DNA of 64,000 bases from Nitrobacter sp035546855 (lineage in GTDB: Bacteria; Pseudomonadota; Alphaproteobacteria; Rhizobiales; Xanthobacteraceae), in contig DASZVY010000057.1 of NCBI GenBank assembly GCA_035546855.1, positions 5,062-69,061 on the forward strand. Direction: 5' to 3'. Positions 1-8,749 of this stretch are shown piece after piece (position 1 is the stretch's first letter; every line of letters begins with the position of its first letter). The notes beneath the pieces were generated by a model. That model had not been told where the DNA came from and ran no database searches. It saw only the letters and a list, made by a program, of their open reading frames with translations. A program made the position numbers and the translations under genes.

Positions 1-1
1 T

Positions 2-814
2 TTGCACCAGCCGCTCGGCGTCGTCGGCCAGCGTCGGGATGGCGCCCATCAGGCCCTTGGCGTAGGGATGCAGGGGCGAGCGGATCACGGCTTCGACAGG
101 CCCGATCTCTGCGATCCGGCCCGAATACATCACTGCGACCCGGTCGCAGGTCTCGGCGATCACGCCCATGTCGTGCGTGACCAGCATGACGGCAGTGCCG
201 TGATCGCGGCCGAGCCGCCTGATCAATGCGATGATCTGGGCCTGCACCGAGACGTCGAGCGCAGTGGTCGGCTCGTCCGCGATAATGAGCTCGGGCTCGG
301 CGCAGATCGCGAGCGCGATCACCACGCGCTGCCGCATGCCGCCGGAGAACTCGTGCGGGTAAGCATCGATCCGCTTGTCCGGCGCGGGAATGCCGACCTC
401 GGCCAAAAGGTCGATGGCGCGCTTGCGCGCCGCGGTTTCGGCGCCGCCAAGATGGGTGCGGATGGTCTCTATCAGTTGGTCTCCGATCCGGTACAGCGGG
501 TTGAGGCTCGTCAACGGGTCCTGGAAGATCATGCCGATGCGCTTGCCGCGAATCCTGCGCAACGCTTCCGGCGCGAGGTTGTCGATACGCTGCCCGGACA
601 GACGGATTTCTCCGCCGGCGATGCGGCCCGGCGGGTCGATCAGGCCGATCACGGCGTTGCCGGTGACGGATTTTCCGGCGCCGGATTCGCCGACCACGCC
701 CAGCACCTCGCCCCTGGCGATGTCAAAGGAGATGCCATCGATCGCCCGCAGCACGCCGCGGCGCGTCGCAAACTCGACCCGGAGGTTTTGAACGGAGAGG
801 ACGGGTTCGGTCAT
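2..814 (-). CDS. Peptide/nickel-type ABC transporter ATP-binding protein (partial, 3' end outside window)
   Basis: This is the cytoplasmic ATPase of a DppD/OppD-type importer. Reading from the ATG at 814, the protein has a Walker A (GESGAGKS), the Q-loop region (FQDPLTSLNP) that is typical of the oligopeptide/dipeptide ATPase family, the signature FSGGMRQR, a Walker B with catalytic Glu (IIADEPTTALD) and the H-loop (VTHDMG). About 271 codons are visible before the window edge; full-length members are about 320-340 aa, so the C-terminal oligopeptide-binding tail is missing here. It lies 31 bases downstream of the permease gene on the same strand and is most likely the fourth gene of the solute-binding protein/permease/permease operon. 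The substrate cannot be read from the sequence. Confidence 0.93.
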   Translation of the reverse strand, partial: MTEPVLSVQNLRVEFATRRGVLRAIDGISFDIARGEVLGVVGESGAGKSVTGNAVIGLIDPPGRIAGGEIRLSGQRIDNLAPEALRRIRGKRIGMIFQDPLTSLNPLYRIGDQLIETIRTHLGGAETAARKRAIDLLAEVGIPAPDKRIDAYPHEFSGGMRQRVVIALAICAEPELIIADEPTTALDVSVQAQIIALIRRLGRDHGTAVMLVTHDMGVIAETCDRVAVMYSGRIAEIGPVEAVIRSPLHPYAKGLMGAIPTLADDAERLVQ

Positions 815-845
815 TCGGTCCGATACAAGAGGGTTACTGAACAGA

Positions 846-1796
846 TCATCGCAGCTTCGGATTGAGGGCGTCGCGCAGCCAGTCGCCGAGCAGATTGATC
901 GACAGGATCAGCCCGGCCAGCGCGAAGCCCGGAAAGGCGACGATCCACCATTCGCCCGAAAACAGATAATTGTTGCCGATGCGGATCAGCGTTCCGAGCG
1001 ACGGCATCGTATCCGGCATGCCCGAGCCCAGAAACGACAGCGTCGCCTCGGTGATGACGGCGAGCGCCAGATTGATGGTCGCGATCACGAGGATCGGACC
1101 CATGGTGTTCGGCAGCACATGGCGCAGCATGATGACCGGCGCGGGAAGTCCGATCAACTGCGCCGCGGCGACATAGTCCTTGTTCTTCTCGACCATGACC
1201 GAACTGCGCACGGTCCGGGCATATTGCACCCAGAAACTCAGTCCGATGGCGACGACCAGCACGGCGAGCGTCGCGCCGGCATCGAGCTGGTTTCCGAACA
1301 CGGATTTGACGACGCCGTCGATGAGGAGCGCGATCAGGATCGCGGGAAAAGTGAGCTGGACGTCGGCGATCCGCATGATGAGGCCGTCGACGATGCCGCC
1401 GAAGTAGCCGGCCATGAGGCCGAGGGCGATGCCGAGCGTGCTCGCGAACAGCACGCCGAGCACCCCGACGGTGAGGGAAATCCGCAGTCCGTAGAGAATG
1501 GCCGACAGTACGTCGCGGCCTTGCTCGTCGGTCCCGAACAGGAACGGAGCCTGGCCATCCGCGCTCCAGAGCGGGGGAATACGCGAGTTCATCAGTTGCA
1601 ACTGCGCCGGGTCGAATGGGTTCTGAACCGCCAGCAACGGCGCGAAAATCGCCGCCAGGAAGAACAATACGGCGACAGCCGCGGCCGCCATGGTCAGCTT
1701 CGAGCGGCGAAACGAATAGAACAGGTCGCTCTGCACGAAGCGTTTGACCAGTCCGGCCGGCTGCGCGGTGATGTCCGGGGCGAGAGCATCTGACAT
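846..1796 (-). CDS. ABC transporter permease, DppC/OppC type
   Basis: This 316-aa inner-membrane permease pairs with the upstream DppB-type protein to form the channel of a peptide/nickel/opine-family importer. A long cytoplasmic N-terminus (MSDALAPDITAQ) precedes a first membrane helix (AAAAVAVLFFLAAIFAPLL), followed by the periplasmic segment FGTDEQGRDVLS that is characteristic of the OppC/DppC family. The EAA loop region follows further on (AAQLIGLPAPVIMLRHVLPN). The frame stays open far upstream, but the ATG at 1796 gives the normal family length and lies 8 bases after the upstream permease stop, so I chose it. The substrate is unknown. Confidence 0.93.
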   Translation of the reverse strand: MSDALAPDITAQPAGLVKRFVQSDLFYSFRRSKLTMAAAAVAVLFFLAAIFAPLLAVQNPFDPAQLQLMNSRIPPLWSADGQAPFLFGTDEQGRDVLSAILYGLRISLTVGVLGVLFASTLGIALGLMAGYFGGIVDGLIMRIADVQLTFPAILIALLIDGVVKSVFGNQLDAGATLAVLVVAIGLSFWVQYARTVRSSVMVEKNKDYVAAAQLIGLPAPVIMLRHVLPNTMGPILVIATINLALAVITEATLSFLGSGMPDTMPSLGTLIRIGNNYLFSGEWWIVAFPGFALAGLILSINLLGDWLRDALNPKLR

Positions 1797-1804
1797 GACG
1801 GCCC

Positions 1805-2785
1805 TCAGTTTGCACGGCTGACGGTCGAGCGCAGGCGCGGATCGACCACGGTGTAGAGAATATCGACCACGAGGTTGATGGTCACGAAGATCACCGAGAC
1901 CACCAAAAGGTATGCAGCCATGATCGGAATATCGACATTCTGGATCGCCTGCACGAACAACAGCCCCATCCCGGGCCACTGAAACACGGTTTCGGTGATG
2001 ATGGCGAATGCAATCACCGAGCCAAACTGCAGGCCGGCGACGGTAATGACGGGCACCAGCGTGTTCTTGAGTGCGTGGCCGAAGTGAATGGCGCGGGTGG
2101 TCAAGCCGCGAGCCCGCGCAAAGCGGATGTAGTCGGTCCTGAGCACCTCGAGCATTTCGGCGCGCACCAGCCGCATGATCAGCGTCATCTGGAACAGGCC
2201 CAGCGTGATCGCCGGCATGATCAAAGCCTTGAGGCCTGAGACGGTGAGCAGTCCCGTGGTCCACCAGCCGATCCGCACCACGTCGCCGCGGCCATATGAC
2301 GGCAGCCAGCCGAGGATCACCGCGAACAGGTAAATCAGCAGAATGCCGATCAGGAAGGTCGGCAGCGAAATTCCGATCAGCGAGATCGCCTGAAACAGCT
2401 TTGCGAGAATGGAATCCCGCCGCAGTGCCGAATAGACGCCCATCAGGATGCCGAACACCAACGCGAAGATCGTCGCACAGGTGGCAAGCTCGAGCGTCGC
2501 CGGCATGCGCTCCTTCAGCAGGGCCGATACCGGCTGGCGGAACTGGTACGACACGCCGAATTTGAATTGCGCGGCGTTGGCGAAATAGCGGCCGAACTGC
2601 ACCAGGATCGGATCATCGAGGCCGAGCGACTTGCGGACCTGCGCGCGCTCGGCCGCCGGCGTATCGATCGAGACGATCTGGCTGACGGGATCGCCGGCGA
2701 AGCGGAACATGGAAAACGCGATGACGCCGACCGCGAGCATGACCCCGATTGCCTGAAGAACACGGCGAAGTGCGAACGCGATCAT
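1805..2785 (-). CDS. ABC transporter permease, DppB/OppB type
   Basis: This 326-aa membrane protein is the first permease of the importer. It begins with the usual N-terminal helix (RRVLQAIGVMLAVGVIAFSMFR) and carries the DppB-family segment GDPVSQ, followed by LGLDDPILVQFGRYF. The EAA-type cytoplasmic loop (RADYIRFARARGLTTRAIHFGHALKN in outline) contacts the ATPase. It sits between the solute-binding protein gene, with a 96-base gap containing a stem-loop, and the DppC-type permease. Length and hydrophobic pattern are normal for the family. What is carried is not shown by the sequence. Confidence 0.93.
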   Translation of the reverse strand: MIAFALRRVLQAIGVMLAVGVIAFSMFRFAGDPVSQIVSIDTPAAERAQVRKSLGLDDPILVQFGRYFANAAQFKFGVSYQFRQPVSALLKERMPATLELATCATIFALVFGILMGVYSALRRDSILAKLFQAISLIGISLPTFLIGILLIYLFAVILGWLPSYGRGDVVRIGWWTTGLLTVSGLKALIMPAITLGLFQMTLIMRLVRAEMLEVLRTDYIRFARARGLTTRAIHFGHALKNTLVPVITVAGLQFGSVIAFAIITETVFQWPGMGLLFVQAIQNVDIPIMAAYLLVVSVIFVTINLVVDILYTVVDPRLRSTVSRAN

Positions 2786-2832
2786 GAAGTCCCTTCACCC
2801 CGGCAAGCGGAATACACGACGGCCTGAAATGA

Positions 2833-2867
2833 AAAGCCCCGGACACCATGACGGTTGCCGGGACTTT
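2833..2867 (-). terminator. Intercistronic stem-loop between solute-binding protein and permease genes
   Basis: Positions 2833-2842 (AAAGCCCCGG) and 2858-2867 (CCGGGACTTT) form a 10-bp arm with one mismatch around a 15-base loop. It lies in the 96-base gap after the solute-binding protein gene. No long U-run follows on the transcribed strand, so it is more likely an attenuator or 3'-end stabiliser, giving excess binding protein over permease, than a full terminator. That role is inferred from its position. Confidence 0.45.
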
Positions 2868-2881
2868 CAATGAGACGCGTG

Positions 2882-4477
2882 CTATTCCTTTTTGGTGGCC
2901 CAGTAGAGCAGGACCTGATTGTCCGCGCGCTGCGTGAGCTTCACCTTGTTCGAGACGCCCCAGGCCAGGGCCTGCTGGTGCAGCGGAATATAGCCGTAGT
3001 CCTTCTGCACGATTTCAAACGCCTGCTTGATCAACTGATCCCGCTTGTCGGTATTGGTCTCCTGCAGGATCTGGTCGGTGAGGGCATCGACCTTCTTGTT
3101 GCAGTAGCCGCCGAGGTTGGCCTCCCCGCGGGAGCTGTTCGGATTGTCGCGGCAACCGATGATGTCGTGCAGCACGTTGTGCGAGTCGAGCGTGCCGGGC
3201 GTCCAGCCCAGAAGATAGAACGACGTCTTGTAGCCTCCCGGCTTCAGCACCTTGGCGAAATACTGCGCCTTGGGCTGGGCCATCAGGTCCACCTTGACGC
3301 CGATCCGCGCCAGCATGCCGACTACGGCTTGACAGATCGCCGCGTCGTTGACGTAGCGGTCATTCGGGCAATCCATGCCGACCTCGAACCCGTTGGGATA
3401 GCCGGCCGCGGTAAGCAGCTTCTTCGCTTCGACCGGATCGAACTTCGGCCGCGTGAAATCCTTCGACAGCTTGAAGAGCTGCGGCGCGATCATCAGCGCC
3501 GACGGCGTCGACAGGCCGCGCATGACGCGGGTTTTGATCAGGTTGATGTCGATCGCCTTGAAGAAGGCTTCGCGCACCCGTTCGTCCTTGAACGGATTCT
3601 TGCCCTTGACGTTCGAATACAGCAATTCGTCGCGGGTCTGATCCATTCCCAGGAAGATGGTGCGCAGCTCCGGGCCCGTCAGCACCTTGGCATTGGAGCT
3701 CGCGTTGACGCGGGCGATGTCCTGGATCGGAACCGGCTCGATCACATCGACCTCGCCCGACAGAAGCGCCGCGACGCGGGTGGCGTCGGAATGGATCGGC
3801 GTGAAAATGATCTCCTTGAGATTGTGTTCCGGTTTGCGCCACCAGTTCGGATTGGCCTTGAAGACGGTTTTCACGCCGGGCTGATGACTCTCGACGGAAA
3901 AAGCGCCGGTGCCGTTGGCGTGCAGCGAGGCGTAACTCGGCGTGGTCGCGGCGGCCGGCGTCGGTTCGACCGAATTGTTCGCCTCGGCCCACTTCTTGTC
4001 CATGATGTACCAGGTATCCCATTGCGAATTCAGGATGGGATTTGGCGAGCTCAGGATGAAATCGACCGTATAGTCGTCGACCTTCACGACCTTGGCGTCC
4101 TTCGGAACGCGGGTCTGCAGGTTCGAGCCCTTGGCGCGGACGCGCTCGGCCGAGAACACCACGTCGTCGGCGGTGAACGGGTCGCCGTTCTGGAATTTGA
4201 CGTTCTTGCGCAGGTGGAAGCGCCACCGCGTCGGCTCGGGCGTTTCCCAGCTCGTCGCGAGTCCCGGGATGATCTTCAGATCCTTGTCTCGTGCGACGAG
4301 GCCTTCATAGACTTGTCCGAGATGCGCGAGCGTGGTGGTTTCGTTGAGCGTGTAGGGATCGAGCGACTTGAGATCGCCCTGGTTCGCGTAGCGCAGGGTT
4401 TGTGCGGAGGCCGGCATCGCCATGAACGCGACAAGTAAGGCGGCGGCGAATGCAAACAAGGTCAAACGGATACGCAT
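2882..4477 (-). CDS. ABC transporter substrate-binding protein, family 5
   Basis: This 531-aa protein is the periplasmic receptor of the ABC importer. A clear Sec signal peptide (MRIRLTLFAFAAALLVAFMAMPASA, cleaved near residue 25) is followed by the family-5 opening TLRYANQGDLKSLDPYTLNE. Further family features are WETPEPTRWRFHLRKNVKFQNGDPF-like sequence near residues 75-100 and AAGYPNGFEV in the C-terminal lobe. It is the first gene of a minus-strand operon with two permeases and an ATPase, and it faces the FAD oxidoreductase gene across 219 bases. Ligand could be a peptide, opine, glycoside or metal complex. The neighbouring DadA-like enzyme hints at an amino acid or opine, but that is inference. 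Confidence 0.94.
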   Translation of the reverse strand: MRIRLTLFAFAAALLVAFMAMPASAQTLRYANQGDLKSLDPYTLNETTTLAHLGQVYEGLVARDKDLKIIPGLATSWETPEPTRWRFHLRKNVKFQNGDPFTADDVVFSAERVRAKGSNLQTRVPKDAKVVKVDDYTVDFILSSPNPILNSQWDTWYIMDKKWAEANNSVEPTPAAATTPSYASLHANGTGAFSVESHQPGVKTVFKANPNWWRKPEHNLKEIIFTPIHSDATRVAALLSGEVDVIEPVPIQDIARVNASSNAKVLTGPELRTIFLGMDQTRDELLYSNVKGKNPFKDERVREAFFKAIDINLIKTRVMRGLSTPSALMIAPQLFKLSKDFTRPKFDPVEAKKLLTAAGYPNGFEVGMDCPNDRYVNDAAICQAVVGMLARIGVKVDLMAQPKAQYFAKVLKPGGYKTSFYLLGWTPGTLDSHNVLHDIIGCRDNPNSSRGEANLGGYCNKKVDALTDQILQETNTDKRDQLIKQAFEIVQKDYGYIPLHQQALAWGVSNKVKLTQRADNQVLLYWATKKE

Positions 4478-4696
4478 GTGCTCAAATTCTCCTCACGCCG
4501 GGGCATTGCTCGCCTCTCCGGCATTTTCTCAATGTTGCCAAAGTTTGAGCGAGGCGCAAGCGGGATTTCCGCGATAGTCCAGATCAACCGGATCAATCGT
4601 CATCGCGGGGCAGCGGGTTTGCGCTGCGACGAAGCGATACTTAAGTTGTAACCATCGCTTTCGGCGATGCGGGCAAACCTGAGTTCGGAGACGCGT

Positions 4697-5950
4697 GTGA
4701 CGGTGGTCAAGGCCGATGTTCTGGTTTTAGGCGCTGGAATTGTCGGCGTTTCCGCGGCCCTGCATCTCCAGAAGCGCGGGCGGGACGTGATCCTTGTCGA
4801 TCGGCACGACAAGGCCGGTGAGGAGACGAGCTACGGCAACGCCGGCCTGATCGAATCCGCATCGGTTTTTCCGTACATGTTTCCGCACGATCCGCAGCAG
4901 ATCCTGCGCTATGCGCTGAATTTGTCTCCGGAGGTGCACTATCACCCGTCGGCCCTGCCGGCCTTCCTGCCGTGGCTGATCCGCTATTTCCGGGCGTCCT
5001 CGTCCGCAGGGGTGATGCGCAGCGCAAAGGCTGCGCTGCCGTTGATCCAGCGCAGCCTCGCCGAGCATGAAGCGCTGGTTGCGGAAGCCGGCGTGCCCGA
5101 GCTTCTGCGCCGGACCGGATGGATCAAGCTGTTCCGCTCGGATGCGACGCTGGCCAAGGGCGTCGCCGAACTGGAGCGCGCGCGTCAGTTCGGGGTGGAG
5201 GCGGATGTTCTGGATGCCGCCGCGATCGCGGCCCGCGAGCCCAACCTGTCCGGGACGTTCGCCGGCGCCATTCACTGGCCCGCGCCCGGCTTCATTCCGG
5301 ACCCCGGCGCATTGGCGAAGGCCTGCGCGGCGCTGTTTGTCCGCAAGGGTGGCCGTTTCATTGCCGCAGACGCCCGCACGCTGGCGCAGAACGATGCACG
5401 CTGGCGCGTCGATGGCCCGAACGGCGCGTTGATCGGGCGCGAAGCCGTGATCGCGCTCGGGCCGTGGTCAGACGACGTGTTTCGTCCATTGGGCTACAAC
5501 ATGCCGCTCGGTATCAAGCGCGGCTATCATCTCCATCTCGCGCCGCGCGGCAATGCGGTGCTTCATCATCCTGTTCTCGACACCGATCGCGGTTATCTGC
5601 TGGCGCCGATGAACCGCGGCATCCGCCTGACCACCGGTGCCGAGTTCGCCCGCCGCGATGCGCCGCCGACCCCGGTTCAGGTGGATCGCACGCTGCCGCT
5701 CGCGCGCGATCTGTTTCCGCTGGGCGAGACGGTCGATGTCGTGCCCTGGATGGGCCGGCGGCCGTGCCTGCCGGACATGCTGCCGGTGATTGGAAAAGCG
5801 GCACGTCATGCCGGGTTGTGGTTCGATTTCGGACATCAGCATCACGGCCTGACGCTCGGGCCTGCAACGGGCCGGCTGCTGGCTGAAATGATGACCGGCG
5901 AGGCGCCGTTTGCCGATCCATTGCCCTTTGCCGCGGAGCGCTTCGGCTGA
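4697..5950 (+). CDS. FAD-dependent oxidoreductase, D-amino-acid dehydrogenase small-subunit (DadA) type
   Basis: This is a DAO-fold flavoprotein of about 417 aa that would oxidise an amine or amino acid and pass electrons to the respiratory chain. The N-terminal dinucleotide-binding loop GAGIVGVSAA is followed by the acidic end of strand 2 (VDRHD) and the DadA-type segment ETSYGNAGLI. The C-terminus has the FAD-contacting GHQHHGLTLGPATG. I chose the GTG at 4697 because GGAG lies at a proper distance upstream. The alternative ATG at 4667 has no ribosome binding site and lies inside a hairpin arm (CATCGC/GCGATG, 4653-4669). It is divergent from the ABC importer, so the two may serve one substrate. 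The exact substrate is unknown. Confidence 0.85.
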   Translation: MTVVKADVLVLGAGIVGVSAALHLQKRGRDVILVDRHDKAGEETSYGNAGLIESASVFPYMFPHDPQQILRYALNLSPEVHYHPSALPAFLPWLIRYFRASSSAGVMRSAKAALPLIQRSLAEHEALVAEAGVPELLRRTGWIKLFRSDATLAKGVAELERARQFGVEADVLDAAAIAAREPNLSGTFAGAIHWPAPGFIPDPGALAKACAALFVRKGGRFIAADARTLAQNDARWRVDGPNGALIGREAVIALGPWSDDVFRPLGYNMPLGIKRGYHLHLAPRGNAVLHHPVLDTDRGYLLAPMNRGIRLTTGAEFARRDAPPTPVQVDRTLPLARDLFPLGETVDVVPWMGRRPCLPDMLPVIGKAARHAGLWFDFGHQHHGLTLGPATGRLLAEMMTGEAPFADPLPFAAERFG

Positions 5951-6063
5951 TTGGCTGATGGGTCCTCGTGCGCCGGGTCACTTGCATCGCTAATGAGGTC
6001 GCGGCGATACTGCGATATCTTCCGGCTTGCGTCGTGCGAGGCAGGCCCAGTCAGGAGCAGGCT

Positions 6064-6318
6064 ATGAAAGTCAATATCCAGATCGACTGCACCCCCGAAG
6101 AGGCGAGGCAATTCATGGGCCTTCCCGATGTGCAGCCGATGCAGACTGCGATGATGGACAAGCTCCAGCAAAAAATGTCTGAGAATATCGACAAGTTCTC
6201 GCCGGAAGCGATCCTGCAGAACTGGTTCACGTTCGATCCGAAAATGACCGAACGCTTTCAGGACATGTTCGCCAACATGGCCGGGCTCGGCACCGGCCGC
6301 GCCAAGGACAAGAAGTAG
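6064..6318 (+). CDS. Small DUF6489-type protein
   Basis: This encodes an 84-aa acidic, Met-rich protein of unknown function. The start ATG at 6064 is preceded by AGGAGCAGG. The sequence MKVNIQIDCTPEEARQFMGL is followed by a predicted helical stretch (MQTAMMDKLQQKMSENIDK) and a short tail ending AKDKK. It matches what I recall of the DUF6489 family in Bradyrhizobium-type genomes. There is no signal peptide or membrane segment. It ends 3 bases before the hydrolase gene at 6322, so the two are almost certainly cotranscribed and probably cooperate. Confidence 0.75.
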   Translation: MKVNIQIDCTPEEARQFMGLPDVQPMQTAMMDKLQQKMSENIDKFSPEAILQNWFTFDPKMTERFQDMFANMAGLGTGRAKDKK

Positions 6319-6321
6319 GCC

Positions 6322-7119
6322 ATGGCGATGGAGCGAAGCCTGTCGTCGACAGACCGTCGGCTTCGACCGCCGTCTTTTGGCCTGCTTCTGGCCGAGGCGA
6401 GGGGCGTTCTCGAATTCAACGCCAGCGTGGCATTGGCGCCTTTGCTGATGAGCGCGCCGAAGGGCGACGGACATCCGGTGTTGGCATTGCCCGGCTTTCT
6501 GGCGAGCGATCTGTCGATGGCCCCGCTGCGGCGTCTTTTGAAACATTTGGGCTACGACGCCCATGCCTGGGAGATGGGCCGCAATTTCGGTGGCGTCATC
6601 AAGCTGCGGGACGCCCTGCGCGATCGGCTCGCGCGGATTCACGACACGACGGGCCGCAAGGTTAGCCTCGTGGGCTGGAGCCTCGGAGGCATCTATGCGC
6701 GCGATCTGGCGTTGCGTGCGCCGGATAAGGTGCGATGCGTGGTGACGCTGGGCAGTCCGTTTTCCGGGGACGTGACGGCGACCAATGCCACCCGGCTGTA
6801 CGAAGCTCTGTCCGGAGAGCAGGTCGAGGCCGATGACGAACTCCGCCGCGCCATCGCTGGCGATCTTCCGGTCCCGGTCACCTCGATCTACTCCCGGACC
6901 GACGGGATCGTGAACTGGCGAACCTCGTTGTTGCGGCCCTCGGATACCGCCGAGAATATCGAAGTCCTGTTCGCGAGCCATCTCGGCATGGGCGTCAACG
7001 CCGCGGTCCTTTGGGCCCTGGCGGACCGGCTGGCGCAACCGGAAGGAGAATTTGCGCCGTTTAACCGTTCCGGCCCGTTTGCCATTGCCTACCCGCCGCC
7101 AGAGCAGGCACAATCCTGA
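6322..7119 (+). CDS. Alpha/beta hydrolase, esterase/lipase type
   Basis: This 265-aa alpha/beta-hydrolase has the nucleophile elbow GWSLGG (Ser120) and an upstream oxyanion-region strand VLALPGFLASD. After the elbow come TLGSPFSG and the acid-containing segment YSRTDGIVNW, and SHLGMG supplies the likely catalytic His. The arrangement resembles PGAP1/lipase-like esterases. It follows the DUF6489 gene by 3 bases and precedes the wax ester synthase gene by 75 bases, which suggests acyl-ester or lipid turnover. A clear paralogue is encoded at 18764-19534. No signal peptide is seen, so a cytoplasmic location is likely. The substrate is unknown. Confidence 0.85.
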   Translation: MAMERSLSSTDRRLRPPSFGLLLAEARGVLEFNASVALAPLLMSAPKGDGHPVLALPGFLASDLSMAPLRRLLKHLGYDAHAWEMGRNFGGVIKLRDALRDRLARIHDTTGRKVSLVGWSLGGIYARDLALRAPDKVRCVVTLGSPFSGDVTATNATRLYEALSGEQVEADDELRRAIAGDLPVPVTSIYSRTDGIVNWRTSLLRPSDTAENIEVLFASHLGMGVNAAVLWALADRLAQPEGEFAPFNRSGPFAIAYPPPEQAQS

Positions 7120-7194
7120 CCCGCTCTCACGCGAGGGCGATGAACCGCGAGAAGCGCCTCAAGGCACCGCGCGGCAGATTGTCGGGAGGGACAC

Positions 7195-8739
7195 ATGAGC
7201 GACGCCAAGAAACTTTCGTCGATGGACGCATCGTTTCTGTATCTCGAGACGCCCGAGATGCCGATGCATGTCGGCAGCATGGCGATCTTCCGGCTGCCGG
7301 ACGATTACAAGGGCAGCTTCTTCGAAGACTTCAAGGCGATGATCGCCTCGCGGCTGCACATCGCGCCGATCCTGAAAGCGCGCTTGCAGAAGACGCCGCT
7401 CGACATCGATCATCCAAGCTGGGTCGAGGACGACCAGTTCGACATCGACCGCCATATCTTCCGCGGCAGCCTGCCGGCGCCCTATGATCGCGCGACGCTG
7501 GAACGTATCGTCGGCTGGATGCACGCCAAGCTGCTCAACCGCGCCCGTCCGCTTTGGGAGTTCTATGTCTTCGAAGGCATGAAGGACAACGAGATCGGCC
7601 TTTACTCGAAGATGCACCACGCCTGCATCGACGGTGGCGCTGGCGCGGCGCTGACCAACATGATCTATGACGTGACGCCGGTGCCGCGCGAGGTGCCGCC
7701 GCCGACGGCGACGCGCAAGCTCGAGCCGCGCGAGGTCGCCGCCAACTTTCTCGATTCCTATCAGCAGTTATGGCGCCAGCCGTTCGACGCCTCGGCGCCG
7801 CCGAAGACGCTCGAATTGCCGCGCTCCGGCAAGAACGATCTCGGCTCGATCCTGTTCGACAACGCCATGTTCCAGATCGAGAACGCGGTGAAATTCGCAG
7901 GCAGCATTCCGTCTGTGTTGAAAAGCGTTTCAGAAGTGATCGGAAAGATCTCCGATCCGAAGTCGCGCGACAGCATCGCGGCCATGGCATCGCCGCCGAC
8001 CATCCTGAACAAGACGATCTCGTCAGAGCGCAGCTTCGCCGGCACCTCGATCTCCCTGTCGCGTGCCAAGGCGTTGGCCAAGAAATCGGGTGGCAAGCTG
8101 AACGACGTCGTGCTGGCGCTCGCCAGCGGCGTGGTGCGGCGCTATCTGAAAGAGCAGGGCGCGCTGCCGTCAAAATCCATGACCGCGGCGGTTCCGATCT
8201 CGCTGCGCGAGGAAGGCAACACCGATGCCAACAATCAGGTGTTCGGCATGATCTGCTCGATCGCCACCAATGTCGACGATCCCAAGGCCCGGCTGGAAAC
8301 CATCATCGCGCAATCCACGAAGTCGAAGGAGATGTCGCATCCGCTGCGGGCGCTGATGCCGCAGGTCACCAACCTGTCGATGCTCGGCGCGCCGATCATG
8401 ACGCAGATTCTCGCGCTGCTTTACAGCCGTTCGAATCTGTCCGACGTGCTGCCGCCGGCGGCGAACATCACCGTGTCGAACGTGCCGGGGCCGCGTCAGA
8501 CGCTCTACGCCGCGGGCGCTGAACTGCTGCACATTTTTCCTGTGTCGATCTCGACCCATGGTCTGGCGCTGAATATCACCGTGCAAAGCTATCGCGACCA
8601 GCTCGATTTCGGCTTCATCGCCGGCGCCAATATCATCCCGCATGTGCAGGTGCTTTGCGATATGCTGCCGGAAGAATTCGAGGCGCTGGAAGCCGCCTAT
8701 GCCACGCCGGCAACCGCGAAAAGCACCGCAGCCGAGTGA
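7195..8739 (+). CDS. Wax ester synthase / diacylglycerol O-acyltransferase (WS/DGAT)
   Basis: This 514-aa enzyme would transfer an acyl group from acyl-CoA to a fatty alcohol or diacylglycerol, giving wax ester or triacylglycerol. The active-site motif HHxxxDG is present as HHACIDG (141-147), with the N-terminal family opening LSSMDASFLYLETP and the conserved C-terminal region SNVPGP plus the PLxxL-like stretch upstream of it. Length is slightly above the usual 450-500 aa. It is followed after 10 bases by an epoxide hydrolase gene and then a CYP102-type P450 gene, in a row that suggests storage or modification of long-chain acyl compounds. Activity cannot be separated between the wax ester and triacylglycerol reactions. 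Confidence 0.92.
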   Translation: MSDAKKLSSMDASFLYLETPEMPMHVGSMAIFRLPDDYKGSFFEDFKAMIASRLHIAPILKARLQKTPLDIDHPSWVEDDQFDIDRHIFRGSLPAPYDRATLERIVGWMHAKLLNRARPLWEFYVFEGMKDNEIGLYSKMHHACIDGGAGAALTNMIYDVTPVPREVPPPTATRKLEPREVAANFLDSYQQLWRQPFDASAPPKTLELPRSGKNDLGSILFDNAMFQIENAVKFAGSIPSVLKSVSEVIGKISDPKSRDSIAAMASPPTILNKTISSERSFAGTSISLSRAKALAKKSGGKLNDVVLALASGVVRRYLKEQGALPSKSMTAAVPISLREEGNTDANNQVFGMICSIATNVDDPKARLETIIAQSTKSKEMSHPLRALMPQVTNLSMLGAPIMTQILALLYSRSNLSDVLPPAANITVSNVPGPRQTLYAAGAELLHIFPVSISTHGLALNITVQSYRDQLDFGFIAGANIIPHVQVLCDMLPEEFEALEAAYATPATAKSTAAE

Positions 8740-8749
8740 GGTCTTTGCA

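Noticed and set aside
846..2264. Extended form of the DppC-type permease starting upstream of 1796
   Set aside because: The extra N-terminal part overlaps the DppB-type gene in another frame and has no family character. The ATG at 1796 gives the normal length.
2855..4438. Long open frame (about 527 codons) on the plus strand opposite the binding-protein gene
   Set aside because: It is antisense to a gene with signal peptide and full family match. The translation is rich in Arg, His and Asp and has no motif, as expected of a GC-rich shadow frame.
4667..4697. ATG at 4667 as start of the DadA-like gene
   Set aside because: It has no ribosome binding site and lies in a hairpin arm. GTG at 4697 has GGAG at proper distance. 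The difference is only ten residues, so I cannot exclude it.
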